From contig OZ038382.1 of assembly GCA_964036045.1 (NCBI GenBank), forward strand, positions 42,548,090 to 42,612,089: a DNA stretch of 64,000 bases, written 5' to 3'. Position 1 is the first letter of the stretch; every line of letters begins with the position of its first letter. Origin of the DNA: Eutreptiella sp. 'Long Island Sound 2002' (taxonomy: Eukaryota; Euglenozoa; Euglenophyceae; Eutreptiales; Eutreptiaceae). The notes under the pieces are model-generated. The model was not told the DNA's origin and did no database searches. It was given only the letters and a program-made list of their open reading frames with translations. The translations under genes were made by a program, and so were the position numbers. Of the stretch, positions 51,301-63,687 are shown in pieces.

Positions 51301-51743
51301 GGTTGCTGCGTGGTGGTTGGCTAGGCTGTACGCGTGCTTTCGTAAAGTGGCACCTTTCGCCCTACCCGTTGAAGTTTTCGCTCTGGTCCACTGCCAGCAC
51401 ACACCCACACTGCCATTGCACCCCCCGCCACCCCCCCGCGCGCGCGCGCTCGCTCGCCTCGTCTCGTCAAGCCAAGGCATGGCTGGCTTGGCTTGGCATG
51501 GTATAGTATGGCTGGTGAGAGCCAGGTGCTTTGATAATGAAGTGTGGTGATACTTGCCGACACAATATCTCAAAATTGAATTCGGGACTTTCTGTCAAGT
51601 TATTGCAGCTCCCCCTTCAGCGTTCCGGGAAGGCATTAGAAGAAAATTTAGAAGGGGTATGTTCCATATTTTTGCAAAAAAATTTCATTTTGGTACGCCA
51701 CATTTATTGGATTTTCAGGTTGCTGCGTGGTGGTTGGCTAGGC
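48391..51743. repeat. Higher-order repeat B, copy 2 (8 monomers, 3353 bp)
   Basis: Every marker of copy 1 recurs 3353 bp on, and I found no difference between the two copies. The monomer at 48184 is a chimaera. Its first half ('ggggtatg', A7) matches the first half of 51537, and its second half ('ggccgtacg', 'agccaatgc') matches the second half of 44831. The second half of 51537 is consensus. This is the expected junction of one unequal crossover; it fell within the 61 bp 48330-48390 (equivalently 44977-45037 and 51683-51743). Confidence 0.95.
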
Positions 51744-52376
51744 TGTACGCGTGCTTTCGTAAAGTGGCACCTTTCGCCCTACCCGTTGAAGTTTTCGCTC
51801 TGGTCCACTGCCACCACACACCCACACTGCCATTGCACCCCCCGCCACCCCCGCGCGCGCGCGCGCTCGCTCGCCTCGTCTCGTCAAGCCAAGGCATGGC
51901 TGGCTTGGCTTGGCATGGTATGGTATGGCTTGGTGTGAGAGCCAGGTGCTTTCATAATGAAGTGTGGTGATACTTGCCGACACAATATCTCAAAATTGAA
52001 TTCGGGACTTTCTGTCAAGTTATTGCAGCTCCCCCTTCAGCGTTCCGGGAAGGCATTAGAAGAAAATTTAGAAGGGGCATGTTCCATATTTTTGCAAAAA
52101 AGTTTCATTTTGGTACGCCACATTTATTGGATTTTCAGGTTGCTGCGTGGTGGTTGGCTAGGCTGTACGCGTGCTTTCGTAAAGTGGCACCTTTCGCCCT
52201 ACCCGTTGAAGTTTTTGCTCTGGTCCACTGCCACCACACACCCACACTGCCATTGCAGACCCCGCCACCCCCGCGCGCGCGCGCGCTCGCTCGCCTCGTC
52301 TCGTCAAGCCAAGGCATGGCTGGCTTGGCTTGGCATGGTATGGTATGGCTTGGTGTGAGAGCCAGGTGCTTTCATA
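51120..52376. repeat. Trimer repeat, copy 1 (3 monomers, 1257 bp)
   Basis: Monomers at 51120, 51537 and 51957 carry in turn 'ccagcacac' with 'tatagtatgg' and C7; 'ggggtatg' with A7; and 'tttttgctc' with 'gcagacccc'. The first has the three-base loss also seen at 47767. It overlaps the right end of repeat B copy 2, whose last monomers are the first members of this trimer. Confidence 0.85.
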
Positions 52377-53636
52377 ATGAAGTGTGGTGATACTTGCCGA
52401 CACAATATCTCAAAATTGAATTCGGGACTTTCTGTCAAGTTATTGCAGCTCCCCCTTCAGCGTTCCGGGAAGGCATTAGAAGAAAATTTAGAAGGGGCAT
52501 GTTCCATATTTTTGCAAAAAAGTTTCATTTTGGTACGCCACATTTATTGGATTTTCAGGTTGCTGCGTGGTGGTTGGCTAGGCTGTACGCGTGCTTTCGT
52601 AAAGTGGCACCTTTCGCCCTACCCGTTGAAGTTTTCGCTCTGGTCCACTGCCAGCACACACCCACACTGCCATTGCACCCCCCGCCACCCCCCCGCGCGC
52701 GCGCGCTCGCTCGCCTCGTCTCGTCAAGCCAAGGCATGGCTGGCTTGGCTTGGCATGGTATAGTATGGCTTGGTGTGAGAGCCAGGTGCTTTGATAATGA
52801 AGTGTGGTGATACTTGCCGACACAATATCTCAAAATTGAATTCGGGACTTTCTGTCAAGTTATTGCAGCTCCCCCTTCAGCGTTCCGGGAAGGCATTAGA
52901 AGAAAATTTAGAAGGGGTATGTTCCATATTTTTGCAAAAAAATTTCATTTTGGTACGCCACATTTATTGGATTTTCAGGTTGCTGCGTGGTGGTTGGCTA
53001 GGCTGTACGCGTGCTTTCGTAAAGTGGCACCTTTCGCCCTAGCCGTTGAAGTTTTCGCTCTGGTCCACTGCCACCACACACCCACACTGCCATTGCACCC
53101 CCCGCCACCCCCGCGCGCGCGCGCGCTCGCTCGCCTCGTCTCGTCAAGCCAAGGCATGGCTGGCTTGGCTTGGCATGGTATGGTATGGCTTGGTGTGAGA
53201 GCCAGGTGCTTTCATAGTGAAGTGTGGTGATACTTGCCGACACAATATCTCAAAATTGAATTCGGGACTTTCTGTCAAGTTATTGCAGCTCCCCCTTCAG
53301 CGTTCCGGGAAGGCATTAGAAGAAAATTTAGAAGGGGCATGTTCCATATTTTTGCAAAAAAGTTTCATTTTGGTACGCCACATTTATTGGATTTTCAGGT
53401 TGCTGCGTGGTGGTTGGCTAGGCTGTACGCGTACTTTCGTAAAGTGGCACCTTTCGCCCTACCCGTTGAAGTTTTTGCTCTGGTCCACTGCCACCACACA
53501 CCCACACTGCCATTGCACCCCCCGCCACCCCCGCGCGCGCGCGCGCTCGCTCGCCTCGTCTCGTCAAGCCAAGGCATGGCTGGCTTGGCTTGGCATGGTA
53601 TGGTATGGCTTGGTGTGAGAGCCAGGTGCTTTCATA
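52377..53636. repeat. Trimer repeat, copy 2 (3 monomers, 1260 bp)
   Basis: Monomers at 52377, 52797 and 53217 repeat the trimer markers: 'ccagcacac', 'tatagtatgg' and C7; 'ggggtatg' and A7; 'tttttgctc'. They lack the three-base loss of 51120 and have private changes: 'ctagccgttg' at 52797, 'catagtgaag' at the start of 53217 and 'gcgtactttcg' inside it. It is therefore more diverged from copy 1 than the two copies of repeat B are from each other. Confidence 0.85.
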
Positions 53637-56600
53637 ATGAAGTGTGGTGATACTTGCCGACACAATATCTCAAAATTGAATTCGGGACTTTCTGTCAAGT
53701 TATTGCAGCTCCCCCTTCAGCGTTCCGGGAAGGCATTAGAAGAAAATTTAGAAGGGGCATGTTCCATATTTTTGCAAAAAAGTTTCATTTTGGTACGCCA
53801 CATTTATTGGATTTTCAGGTTGCTGCGTGGTGGTTGGCTAGGCTGTACGCGTGCTTTCGTAAAGTGGCACCTTTCGCCCTACCCGTTGAAGTTTTCGCTC
53901 TGGTCCACTGCCACCACACACCCACACTGCCATTGCACCCCCCGCCACCCCCGCGCGCGCGCGCGCTCGCTCGCCTCGTCTCGTCAAGCCAAGGCATGGC
54001 TGGCTTGGCTTGGCATGGTATGGTATGGCTTGGTGTGAGAGCCAGGTGCTTTCATAATGAAGTGTGGTGATACTTGCCGACACAATATCTCAAAATTGAA
54101 TTCGGGACTTTCTGTCAAGTTATTGCAGCTCCCCCTTCAGCGTTCCGGGAAGGCATTAGAAGAAAATTTAGAAGGGGCATGTTCCATATTTTTGCAAAAA
54201 AGTTTCATTTTGGTACGCCACATTTATTGGATTTTCAGGTTGCTGCGTGGTGGTTGGCTAGGCTGTACGCGTGCTTTCGTAAAGTGGCACCTTTCGCCCT
54301 ACCCGTTGAAGTTTTTGCTCTGGTCCACTGCCACCACACACCCACACTGCCATTGCACCCCCCGCCACCCCCGCGCGCGCGCGCTCGCTCGCCTCGTCTC
54401 GTCAAGCCAAGGCATGGCTGGCTTGGCTTGGCATGGTATGGTATGGCTTGGTGTGAGAGCCAGGTGCTTTCATAATGAAGTGTGGTGATACTTGCCGACA
54501 CAATATCTCAAAATTGAATTCGGGACTTTCTGTCAAGTTATTGCAGCTCCCCCTTCAGCGTTCCGGGAAGGCATTAGAAGAAAATTTAGAAGGGGCATGT
54601 TCCATATTTTTGCAAAAAAGTTTCATTTTGGTACGCCACATTTATTGGATTTTCAGGTTGCTGCGTGGTGGTTGGCTAGGCTGTACGCGTGCTTTCGTAA
54701 AGTGGCACCTTTCGCCCTACCCGTTGAAGTTTTCGCTCTGGTCCACTGCCACCACACACCTACACTGCCATTGCACCCCCCGCCACCCCCGCGCGCGCGC
54801 GCTCGCTCGCCTCGTCTCGTCAAGCCAAGGCATGGCTGGCTTGGCTTGGCATGGTATGGTATGGCTTGGTGTGAGAGCCAGGTGCTTTCATAATGAAGTG
54901 TGGTGATACTTGCCGACACAATATCTCAAAATTGAATTCGGGACTTTCTGTCAAGTTATTGCAGCTCCCCCTTCAGCGTTCCGGGAAGGCATTAGAAGAA
55001 AATTTAGAAGGGGCATGTTCCATATTTCTGCAAAAAAGTTTCATTTTGGTACGCCACATTTATTGGATTTTCAGGTTGCTGCGTGGTGGTTGGCTAGGCT
55101 GTACGCGTGCTTTCGTAAAGTGGCACCTTTCGCCCTACCCGTTGAAGTTTTCGCTCTGGTCCACTGCCACCACACACCCACACTGCCATTGCACCCCCCG
55201 CCACCCCCGCGCGCGCGCGCGCTCGCTCGCCTCGTCTCGTCAAGCCAAGGCATGGCTGGCTTGGCTTGGCATGGTATGGTATGGCTTGGTGTGAGAGCCA
55301 GGTGCTTTCATAATGAAGTGTGGTGATACTTGCCGACACAATATCTCAAAATTGAATTCGGGACTTTCTGTCAAGTTATTGCAGCTCCCCCTTCAGCGTT
55401 CCGGGAAGGCATTAGAAGAAAATTTAGAAGGGGCATGTTCCATATTTTTGCAAAAAAGTTTCATTTTGGTACGCCACATTTATTGGATTTTCAGGTTGCT
55501 GCGTGGTGGTTGGCTAGGCTGTACGCGTGCTTTCGTAAAGTGGCACCTTTCGCCCCACCCGTTGAAGTTTTCGCTCTGGTCCACTGCCACCACACACCCA
55601 CACTGCGGTTGCACCCCCCGCCACCCCCGCGCGCGCGCACGCTCGCTCGCCTCGTCTCGTCAAGCCAAGGCATGGCTGGCTTGGCTTGGCATGGTATGGT
55701 ATGGCTTGGTGTGAGAGCCAGGTGCTTTCATAATGAAGTGTGGTGATACTTGCCGACACAATATCTCAAAATTGAATTCGGGACTTTCTGTCAAGTTATT
55801 GCAGCTCCCCCTTCAGCGTTCCGGGAAGGCATTAGAAGAAAATTTAGAAGGGGCATGTTCCATATTTTTGCAAAAAAGTTTCATTTTGGTACGCCACATT
55901 TATTGGATTTTCAGGTTGCTGCGTGGTGGTTGGCTAGGCTGTACGCGTGCTTTCGTAAAGTGGCACCTTTCGCCCTACCCGTTGAAGTTTTCGCTCTGGT
56001 CCACTGCCACCACACACCCACACTGCCATTGCACCCCCCGCCACCCCCGCGCGCGCGCGCGCTCGCTCGCCTCGTCTCGTCAAGCCAAGGCATGGCTGGC
56101 TTGGCTTGGCATGGTATGGTATGGCTTGGTGTGAGAGCCAGGTGCTTTCATAATGAAGTGTGGTGATACTTGCCGACACAATATCTCAAAATTGAATTCG
56201 GGACTTTCTGTCAAGTTATTGCAGCTCCCCCTTCAGCGTTCCGGGAAGGCATTAGAAGAAAATTTAGAAGGGGCATGTTCCATATTTTTGCAAAAAAGTT
56301 CCATTTTGGTACGCCACATTTATTGGATTTTCAGGTTGCTGCGTGGTGGTTGGCTAGGCTGTACGCGTGCTTTCGTAAAGTGGCACCTTTCGCCCTACCC
56401 GTTGAAGTTTTCGCTCTGGTCCACTGCCACCACACACCCACACTGCCATTGCACCCCCCGCCACCCCCGCGCGCGCGCGCTCGCTCGCCTCGTCTCGTCA
56501 AGCCAAGGCATGGCTGGCTTGGCTTGGCATGGTATGGTATGGCTTGGTGTGAGAGCCAGGTGCTTTCATAATGAAGTGTGGTGATACTTGCCGACACAAT

Positions 56601-59600
56601 ATCTCAAAATTGAATTCGGGACTTTCTGTCAAGTTATTGCAGCTCCCCCTTCAGCGTTTCGGGAAGGCATTAGAAGGAAATTTAGAAGGGACATGTTCCA
56701 TATTTTTGCAAAAAAGTTTCATTTTGGTACGCCACATTTATTGGATTTTCAGGTTGCTGCGTGGTGGTTGGCTAGGCTGTACGCGTGCTTTCGTAAAGTG
56801 GCACCTTTCGCCCTACCCGTTGAAGTTTTCGCTCTGGTCCACTGCCACCACACACCCACACTGCCATTGCACCCCCCGCCACCCCCGCGCGCGCGCGCGC
56901 TCGCTCGCCTCGTCTCGTCAAGCCAAGGCATGGCTGGCTTGGCTTGGCATGGTATGGTATGGCTTGGTGTGAGAGCCAGGTGCTTTCATAATGAAGTGTG
57001 GTGATACTTGCCGACACAATATCTCAAAATTGAATTCGGGACTTTCTGTCAAGTTATTGCAGCTCCCCCTTCAGCGTTCCGGGAAGGCATTAGAAGAAGA
57101 TTTAGAAGGGGCATGTTCCATATTTTTGCAAAAAAGTTTCATTTTGGTACGCCACATTTATTGGATTTTCAGGTTGCTGCGTGGTGGTTGGCTAGGCTGT
57201 ACGCGTGCTTTCGTAAAGTGGCACCTTTCGCCCTACCCGTTGAAGTTTTCGCTCTGGTCCACTGCCACCACACACCCACACTGCCATTGCACCCCCCGCC
57301 ACCCCCGCGCGCGCGCGCGCTCGCTCGCCTCGTCTCGTCAAGCCAAGGCATGGCTGGCTTGGCTTGGCATGGTATGGTATGGCTTGGTGTGAGAGCCAGG
57401 TGCTTTCATAATGAAGTGTGGTGATACTTGCCGACACAATATCTCAAAATTGAATTCGGGACTTTCTGTCAAGTTATTGCAGCTCCCCCTTCAGCGTTCC
57501 GGGAAGGCATTAGAAGAAAATTTAGAAGGGGCATGTTCCATATTTTTGCAAAAAAGTTTCATTTTGGTACGCCACATTTATTGGATTTTCAGGTTGCTGC
57601 GTGGTGGTTGGCTAGGCTGTACGCGTGCTTTCGTAAAGTGGCACCTTTCGCCCTACCCGTTGAAGTTTTCGCTCTGGTCCACTGCCACCACACACCCACA
57701 CTGCCATTGCACCCCCCGCCACCCCCGCGCGCGCGCGCTCGCTCGCCTCGTCTCGTCAAGCCAAGGCATGGCTGGGTTGGCTTGACATGGTATGGTATGG
57801 CTTGGTGTGAGAGCCAGGTGCTTTCATAATGAAGTGTGGTGATACTTGCCGACACAATATCTCAAAATTGAATTCGGGACTTTCTGTCAAGTTATTGCAG
57901 CTCCCCCTTCAGCGTTCCGGGAAGGCATTAGAAGAAAATTTAGAAGGGGCATGTTCCATATTTTTGCAAAAAAGTTTCATTTTGGTACGCCACATTTATT
58001 GGATTTTCAGGTTGCTGCGTGGTGGTTGGCTAGGCTGTACGCGTGCTTTCGTAAAGTGGCACCTTTCGCCCTACCCGTTGAAGTTTTCGCTCTGGTCCAC
58101 TGCCACCACACACCCACACTGCCATTGCACCCCCCGCCACCCCCGCGCGCGCGCGCTCGCTCACCTCGTCTCGTCAAGCCAAGGCATGGCTGGCTTGGCT
58201 TGGCATGGTATGGTATGGCTTGGTGTGAGAGCCAGGTGCTTTCATAATGAAGTGTGGTGATACTTGCCGACACAATATCTCAAAATTGAATTCGGGACTT
58301 TCTGTCAAGTTATTGCAGCTCCCCCTTCAGCGTTCCGGGAAGGCATTAGAAGAAAATTTAGAAGGGGCATGTTCCATATTTTTGCAAAAAAGTTTCATTT
58401 TGGTACGCCACATTTATTGGATTTTCAGGTTGCTGCGTGGTGGTTGGCTAGGCTGTACGCGTGCTTTCGTAAAGTGGCACCTTTCGCCCTACCCGTTGAA
58501 GTTTTCGCTCTGGTCCACTGCCACCACACACCCACACTGCCATTGCACCCCCCGCCACCCCCGCGCGCGCGCGCGCTCGCTCGCCTCGTCTCGTCAAGCC
58601 AAGGCATGGCTGGCTTGGCTTGGCATGGTATGGTATGGCTTGGTGTGAGAGCCAGGTGCTTTCATAATGAAGTGTGGTGATACTTGCCGACACAATATCT
58701 CAAAATTGAATTCGGGACTTTCTGTCAAGTTATTGCAGCTCCCCCTTCAGCGTTCCGGGAAGGCATTAGAAGAAAATTTAGAAGGGGCATGTTCCATATT
58801 TTTGCAAAAAAGTTTCATTTTGGTACGCCACATTTATTGGATTTTCAGGTTGCTGCGTGGTGGTTGGCTAGGCTGTACGCGTGCTTTCGTAAAGTGGCAC
58901 CTTTCGCCCTACCCGTTGAAGTTTTCGCTCTGGTCCACTGCCACCACACACCCACACTGCCATTGCACCCCCCGCCACCCCCCCGCGCGCGCGCGCTCGC
59001 TCGCCTCGTCTCGTCAAGCCAAGGCATGGCTGGCTTGGCTTGGCATGGTATGGTATGGCTTGGTGTGAGAGCCAGGTGCTTTCATAATGAAGTGTGGTGA
59101 TACTTGCCGACACAATATCTCAAAATTGAATTCGGGACTTTCTGTCAAGTTATTGCAGCTCCCCCTTCAGCGTTCCGGGAAGGCATTAGAAGAAAATTTA
59201 GAAGGGGCATGTTCCATATTTTTGCAAAAAAGTTTCATTTTGGTACGCCACATGTATTGGATTTTCAGGTTGCTGCGTGGTGGTTGGCTAGGCTGTACGC
59301 GTGCTTTCGTAAAGTGGCACCTTTCGCCCTACCCGTTGAAGTTTTCGCTCTGGTCCACTGCCACCACACACCCACACTGCCATTGCACCCCCCGCCACCC
59401 CCGCGCGCGCGCGCGCTCGCTCGCCTCGTCTCGTCAAGCCAAGGCATGGCTGGCTTGGCTTGGCATGGTATGGTATGGCTTGGTGTGAGAGCCAGGTGCT
59501 TTCATAATGAAGTGTGGTGATACTTGCCGACACAATATCTCAAAATTGAATTCGGGACTTTCTGTCAAGTTATTGCAGCTCCCCCTTCAGCGTTCCGGGA

Positions 59601-62600
59601 AGGCATTAGAAGAAAATTTAGAAGGGGCATGTTCCATATTTTTGCAAAAACGTTTCATTTTGGTACGCCACATTTATTGGATTTTCAGGTTGCTGCGTGG
59701 TGGTTGGCTAGGCTGTACGCGTGCTTTCGTAAAGTGGCACCTTTCGCCCTACCCGTTGAAGTTTTCGCTCTGGTCCACTGCCACCACACACCCACACTGC
59801 CATTGCACCCCCCGCCACCCCCGCGCGCGCGCGCGCTCGCTCGCCTCGTCTCGTCAAGCCAAGGCATGGCTGGCTTGGCTTGGCATGGTATGGTATGGCT
59901 TGGTGTGAGAGCCAGGTGCTTTCATAATGAAGTGTGGTGATACTTGCCGACACAATATCTCAAAATTGAATTCGGGACTTTCTGTCAAGTTATTGCAGCT
60001 CCCCCTTCAGCGTTCCGGGAAGGCATTAGAAGAAAATTTAGAAGGGGCATATTTTTGCAAAAAAGTTTCATTTTGGTACGCCACATTTATTGGATTTTCA
60101 GGTTGCTGCGTGGTGGTTGGCTAGGCTGTACACGTGCTTTCGTAAAGTGGCACCTTTCGCCCTACCCGTTGAAGTTTTCGCTCTGGTCCACTGCCACCAC
60201 ACACCCACACTGCCATTGCACCCCCCGCCACCCCCGCGCGCGCGCGCTCGCTCGCCTCGTCTCGTCAAGCCAAGGCATGGCTGGCTTGGCTTGGCATGGT
60301 ATGGTATGGCTTGGTGTGAGAGCCAGGTGCTTTCATAATGAAGTGTGGTGATACTTGCCGACACAATATCTCAAAATTGAATTCGGGACTTTCTGTCAAG
60401 TTATTGCAGCTCCCCCTTCAGCGTTCCAGGAAGGCATTAGAAGAAAATTTAGAAGGGGCATGTTCCATATTTTTGCAAAAAAGTTTCATTTTGGTACGCC
60501 ACATTTATTGGGTTTTCAGGTTGCTGCGTGGTGGTTGGCTAGGCTGTACGCGTGCTTTCGTAAAGTGGCACCTTTCGCCCTACCCGTTGAAGTTTTCGCT
60601 CTGGTCCACTGCCACCACACACCCACACTGCCATTGCACCCCCCGCCACCCACGCGCGCGCGCGCTCGCTCGCCTCGTCTCGTCAAGCCAAGGCATGGCT
60701 GGCTTGGCTTGGCATGGTATGGTATGGCTTGGTGTGAGAGCCAGGTGCTTTCATAATGAAGTGTGGTGATACTTGCCGACACAATATCTCAAAATTGAAT
60801 TCGGGACTTTCTGTCAAGTTATTGCAGCTCCCCCTTCAGCGTTCCGGGAAGGCATTAGAAGAAAATTTAGAAGGGGCATGTTCCATATTTTTGCAAAAAA
60901 GTTTCATTTTGGTACGCCACATTTATTGGATTTTCAGGTTGCTGCGTGGTGGTTGGCTAGGCTGTACGCGTGCTTTCGTAAAGTGGCACCTTTCGCCCTA
61001 CCCGTTGAAGTTTTCGCTCTGGTCCACTGCCACCACACACCCACACTGCCATTGCACCTCCCGCCACCCCCGCGCGCGCGCGCGCTCGCTCGCCTCGTCT
61101 CGTCAAGCCAAGGCATGGCTGGCTTGGCTTGGCATGGTATGGTATGGCTTGGTGTGAGAGCCAGGTGCTTTCATAATGAAGTGTGGTGATACTTGCCGAC
61201 ACAATATCTCAAAATTGAATTCGGGACTTTCTGTCAAGTTATTGCAGCTCCCCCTTCAGCGTTCCGGGAAGGCATTAGAAGAAAATTTAGAAGGGGCATG
61301 TTCCATATTTTTGCAAAAAAGTTTCATTTTGGTACGCCACATTTATTGGATTTTCAGGTTGCTGCGTGGTGGTTGGCTAGGCTGTACGCGTGCTTTCGTA
61401 AAGTGGCACCTTTCGCCCTACCCGTTGAAGTTTTCGCTCTGGTCCACTGCCACCACACACCCACACTGCCATTGCACCCCCCGCCACCCCCGCGCGCGCG
61501 CGCTCGCTCGCCTCGTCTCGTCAAGCCAAGGCATGGCTGGCTTGGCTTGGCATGGTATGGTATGGCTTGGTGTGAGAGCCAGGTGCTTTCATAATGAAGT
61601 GTGGTGATACTTGCCGACACAATATCTCAAAATTGAATTCGCGACTTATGTCAAGTTATTGCAGCTCCCCCTTCAGCGTTCCGGGAAGGCATTAGAAGAA
61701 AATTTAGAAGGGGCATGTTCCATATTTTTGCAAAAAAGTTTCATTTTGGTACGCCACATTTATTGGATTTTCAGGTTGCTGCGTGGTGGTTGGCTAGGCT
61801 GTACGCGTGCTTTCGTAAAGTGGCACCTTTCGCCCTACCCGTTGAAGTTTTCGCTCTGGTCCACTGCCACCACACACCCACACTGCCATTGCACCCCCCG
61901 CCACCCCCCCGCGCGCGCGCGCTCGCTCGCCTCGTCTCGTCAAGCCAAGGCATGGCTGGCTTGGCTTGGCATGGTATGGTATGGCTTGGTGTGAGAGCCA
62001 GGTGCTTTCATAATGAAGTGTGGTGATACTTGCCGACACAATATCTCAAAATTGAATTCGGGACTTTCTGTCAAGTTATTGCAGCTCCCCCTTCAGCGTT
62101 CCGGGAAGGCATTAGAAGAAAATTTAGAAGGGGCATGTTCCATATTTTTGCAAAAAAGTTTCATTTTGGTACGCCACATTTATTGGATTTTCAGGTTGCT
62201 GCGTGGTGGTTGGCTAGGCTGTACGCGTGCTTTCGTAAAGTGGCACCTTTCGCCCTACCCGTTGAAGTTTTCGCTCTGGTCCACTGCCACCACACACCCA
62301 CACTGCCATTGCACCCCCCGCCACCCCCCCCCGCGCGCGCGCTCGCTCGCCTCGTCTCGTCAAGCCAAGGCATGGCTGGCTTGGCTTGGCATGGTATGGT
62401 ATGGCTTGGTGTGAGAGCCAGGTGCTTTCATAATGAAGTGTGGTGATACTTGCCGACACAATATCTCAAAATTGAATTCGGGACTTTCTGTCAAGTTATT
62501 GCAGCTCCCCCTTCAGCGTTCCGGGAAGGCATTAGAAGAAAATTTAGAAGGGGCATGTTCCATATTTTTGCAAAAAAGTTTCATTTTGGTACGCCACATT

Positions 62601-63687
62601 TATTGGATTTTCAGGTTGCTGCGTGGTGGTTGGCTAGGCTGTACCCGTGCTTTCGTAAAGTGGCACCTTTCGCCCTACCCGTTGAAGTTTTCGCTCTGGT
62701 CCACTGCCACCACACACCCACACTGCCATTGCACCCCCCGCCACCCCCCGCGCGCGCGCGCTCGCTCGCCTCGTCTCGTCAAGCCAAGGCATGGCTGGCT
62801 TGGCTTGGCATGGTATGGTATGGCTTGGTGTGAGAGCCAGGTGCTTTCATAATGAAGTGTGGTGATACTTGCCGACACAATATCTCAAAATTGAATTCGG
62901 GACTTTCTGTCAAGTTATTGCAGCTCCCCCTTCAGCGTTCCGGGAAGGCATTAGAAGAAAATTTAGAAGGGGCATGTTCCATATTTTTGCAAAAAAGTTT
63001 CATTTTGGTACGCCACATGTATTGGATTTTCAGGTTGCTGCGTGGTGGTTGGCTAGGCTGTACGCGTGCTTTCGTAAAGTGGCACCTTTCGCCCTACCCG
63101 TTGAAGTTTTCGCTCTGGTCCACTGCCACCACACACCCACACTGCCATTGCACCCCCCGCCACCCCCGCGCGCGCGCGCTCGCTCGCCTCGTCTCGTCAA
63201 GCCAAGGCATGGCTGGCTTGGCTTGGCATGGTATGGTATGGCTTGGTGTGAGAGCCAGGTGCTTTCATAATGAAGTGTGGTGATACTTGCCGACACAATA
63301 TCTCAAAATTGAATTCGGGACTTTCTGTCAAGTTATTGCAGCTCCCCCTTCAGCGTTCCGGGAAGGCATTAGAAGAAAATTTAGAAGGGGCATGTTCCAT
63401 ATTTTTGCAAAAAAGTTTCATTTTGGTACGCCACATTTATTGGATTTTCAGGTTGCTGCGTGGTGGTTGGCTAGGCTGTACGCGTGCTTTCGTAAAGTGG
63501 CACCTTTCGCCCTACCCGTTGAAGTTTTCGCTCTGGTCCACTGCCACCACACACCCACACTGCCATTGCACCCCCCGCCACCCCCGCGCGCGCGCGCTCG
63601 CTCGCCTCGTCTCGTCAAGCCAAGGCATGGCTGGCTTGGCTTGGCATGGTATGGTATGGCTTGGTGTGAGAGCCAGGTGCTTTCATA
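53637..63687. repeat. Satellite block 5: twenty-four ordinary monomers
   Basis: Starts: 53637, 54057, 54475, 54893, 55313, 55733, 56153, 56571, 56991, 57411, 57829, 58247, 58667, 59087, 59507, 59927, 60338, 60756, 61176, 61594, 62013, 62433, 62852, 63270. Markers: 54057 'tttttgctc'; 54475 'cacctacac'; 54893 'atttctgc'; 55313 'cgccccacc' and 'ctgcggttg'; 56571 'gcgtttcggg', 'agaaggaaat', 'gggacatg'; 56991 'agaagattt'; 57411 'ggctgggttgg'; 57829 'gctcacctcg'; 59087 and 62852 'catgtattgg'; 60338 'ttccaggaa', 'gggttttc', 'cacccacgcg'; 61594 'gcgacttatg' (419 bp); 62013 C9 with (GC)5; 62433 C6 (419 bp) and a lost MluI site. No clear higher-order period. Confidence 0.93.
59927..60337. repeat. Deleted satellite monomer (411 bp)
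   Basis: This 418-class copy lacks seven bases: 'ggggcatgttccatattt' has become 'ggggcatattt' at 60050/60051. The lost segment lies between two CAT triplets, so slippage between them explains the deletion. It also has 'gtacacgtg' in place of 'gtacgcgtg', a CpG transition that removes the MluI site. It is the shortest unit in the window. Confidence 0.9.

Noticed and set aside
59087-63269. A further 9-monomer duplication suggested by 'catgtattgg' at 59087 and 62852
   Set aside because: Only this one variant is shared. The monomers between do not match in order (the deleted copy at 59927, the marked copy at 60338 and the copy at 61594 have no counterparts), so recurrent mutation or conversion is as likely.
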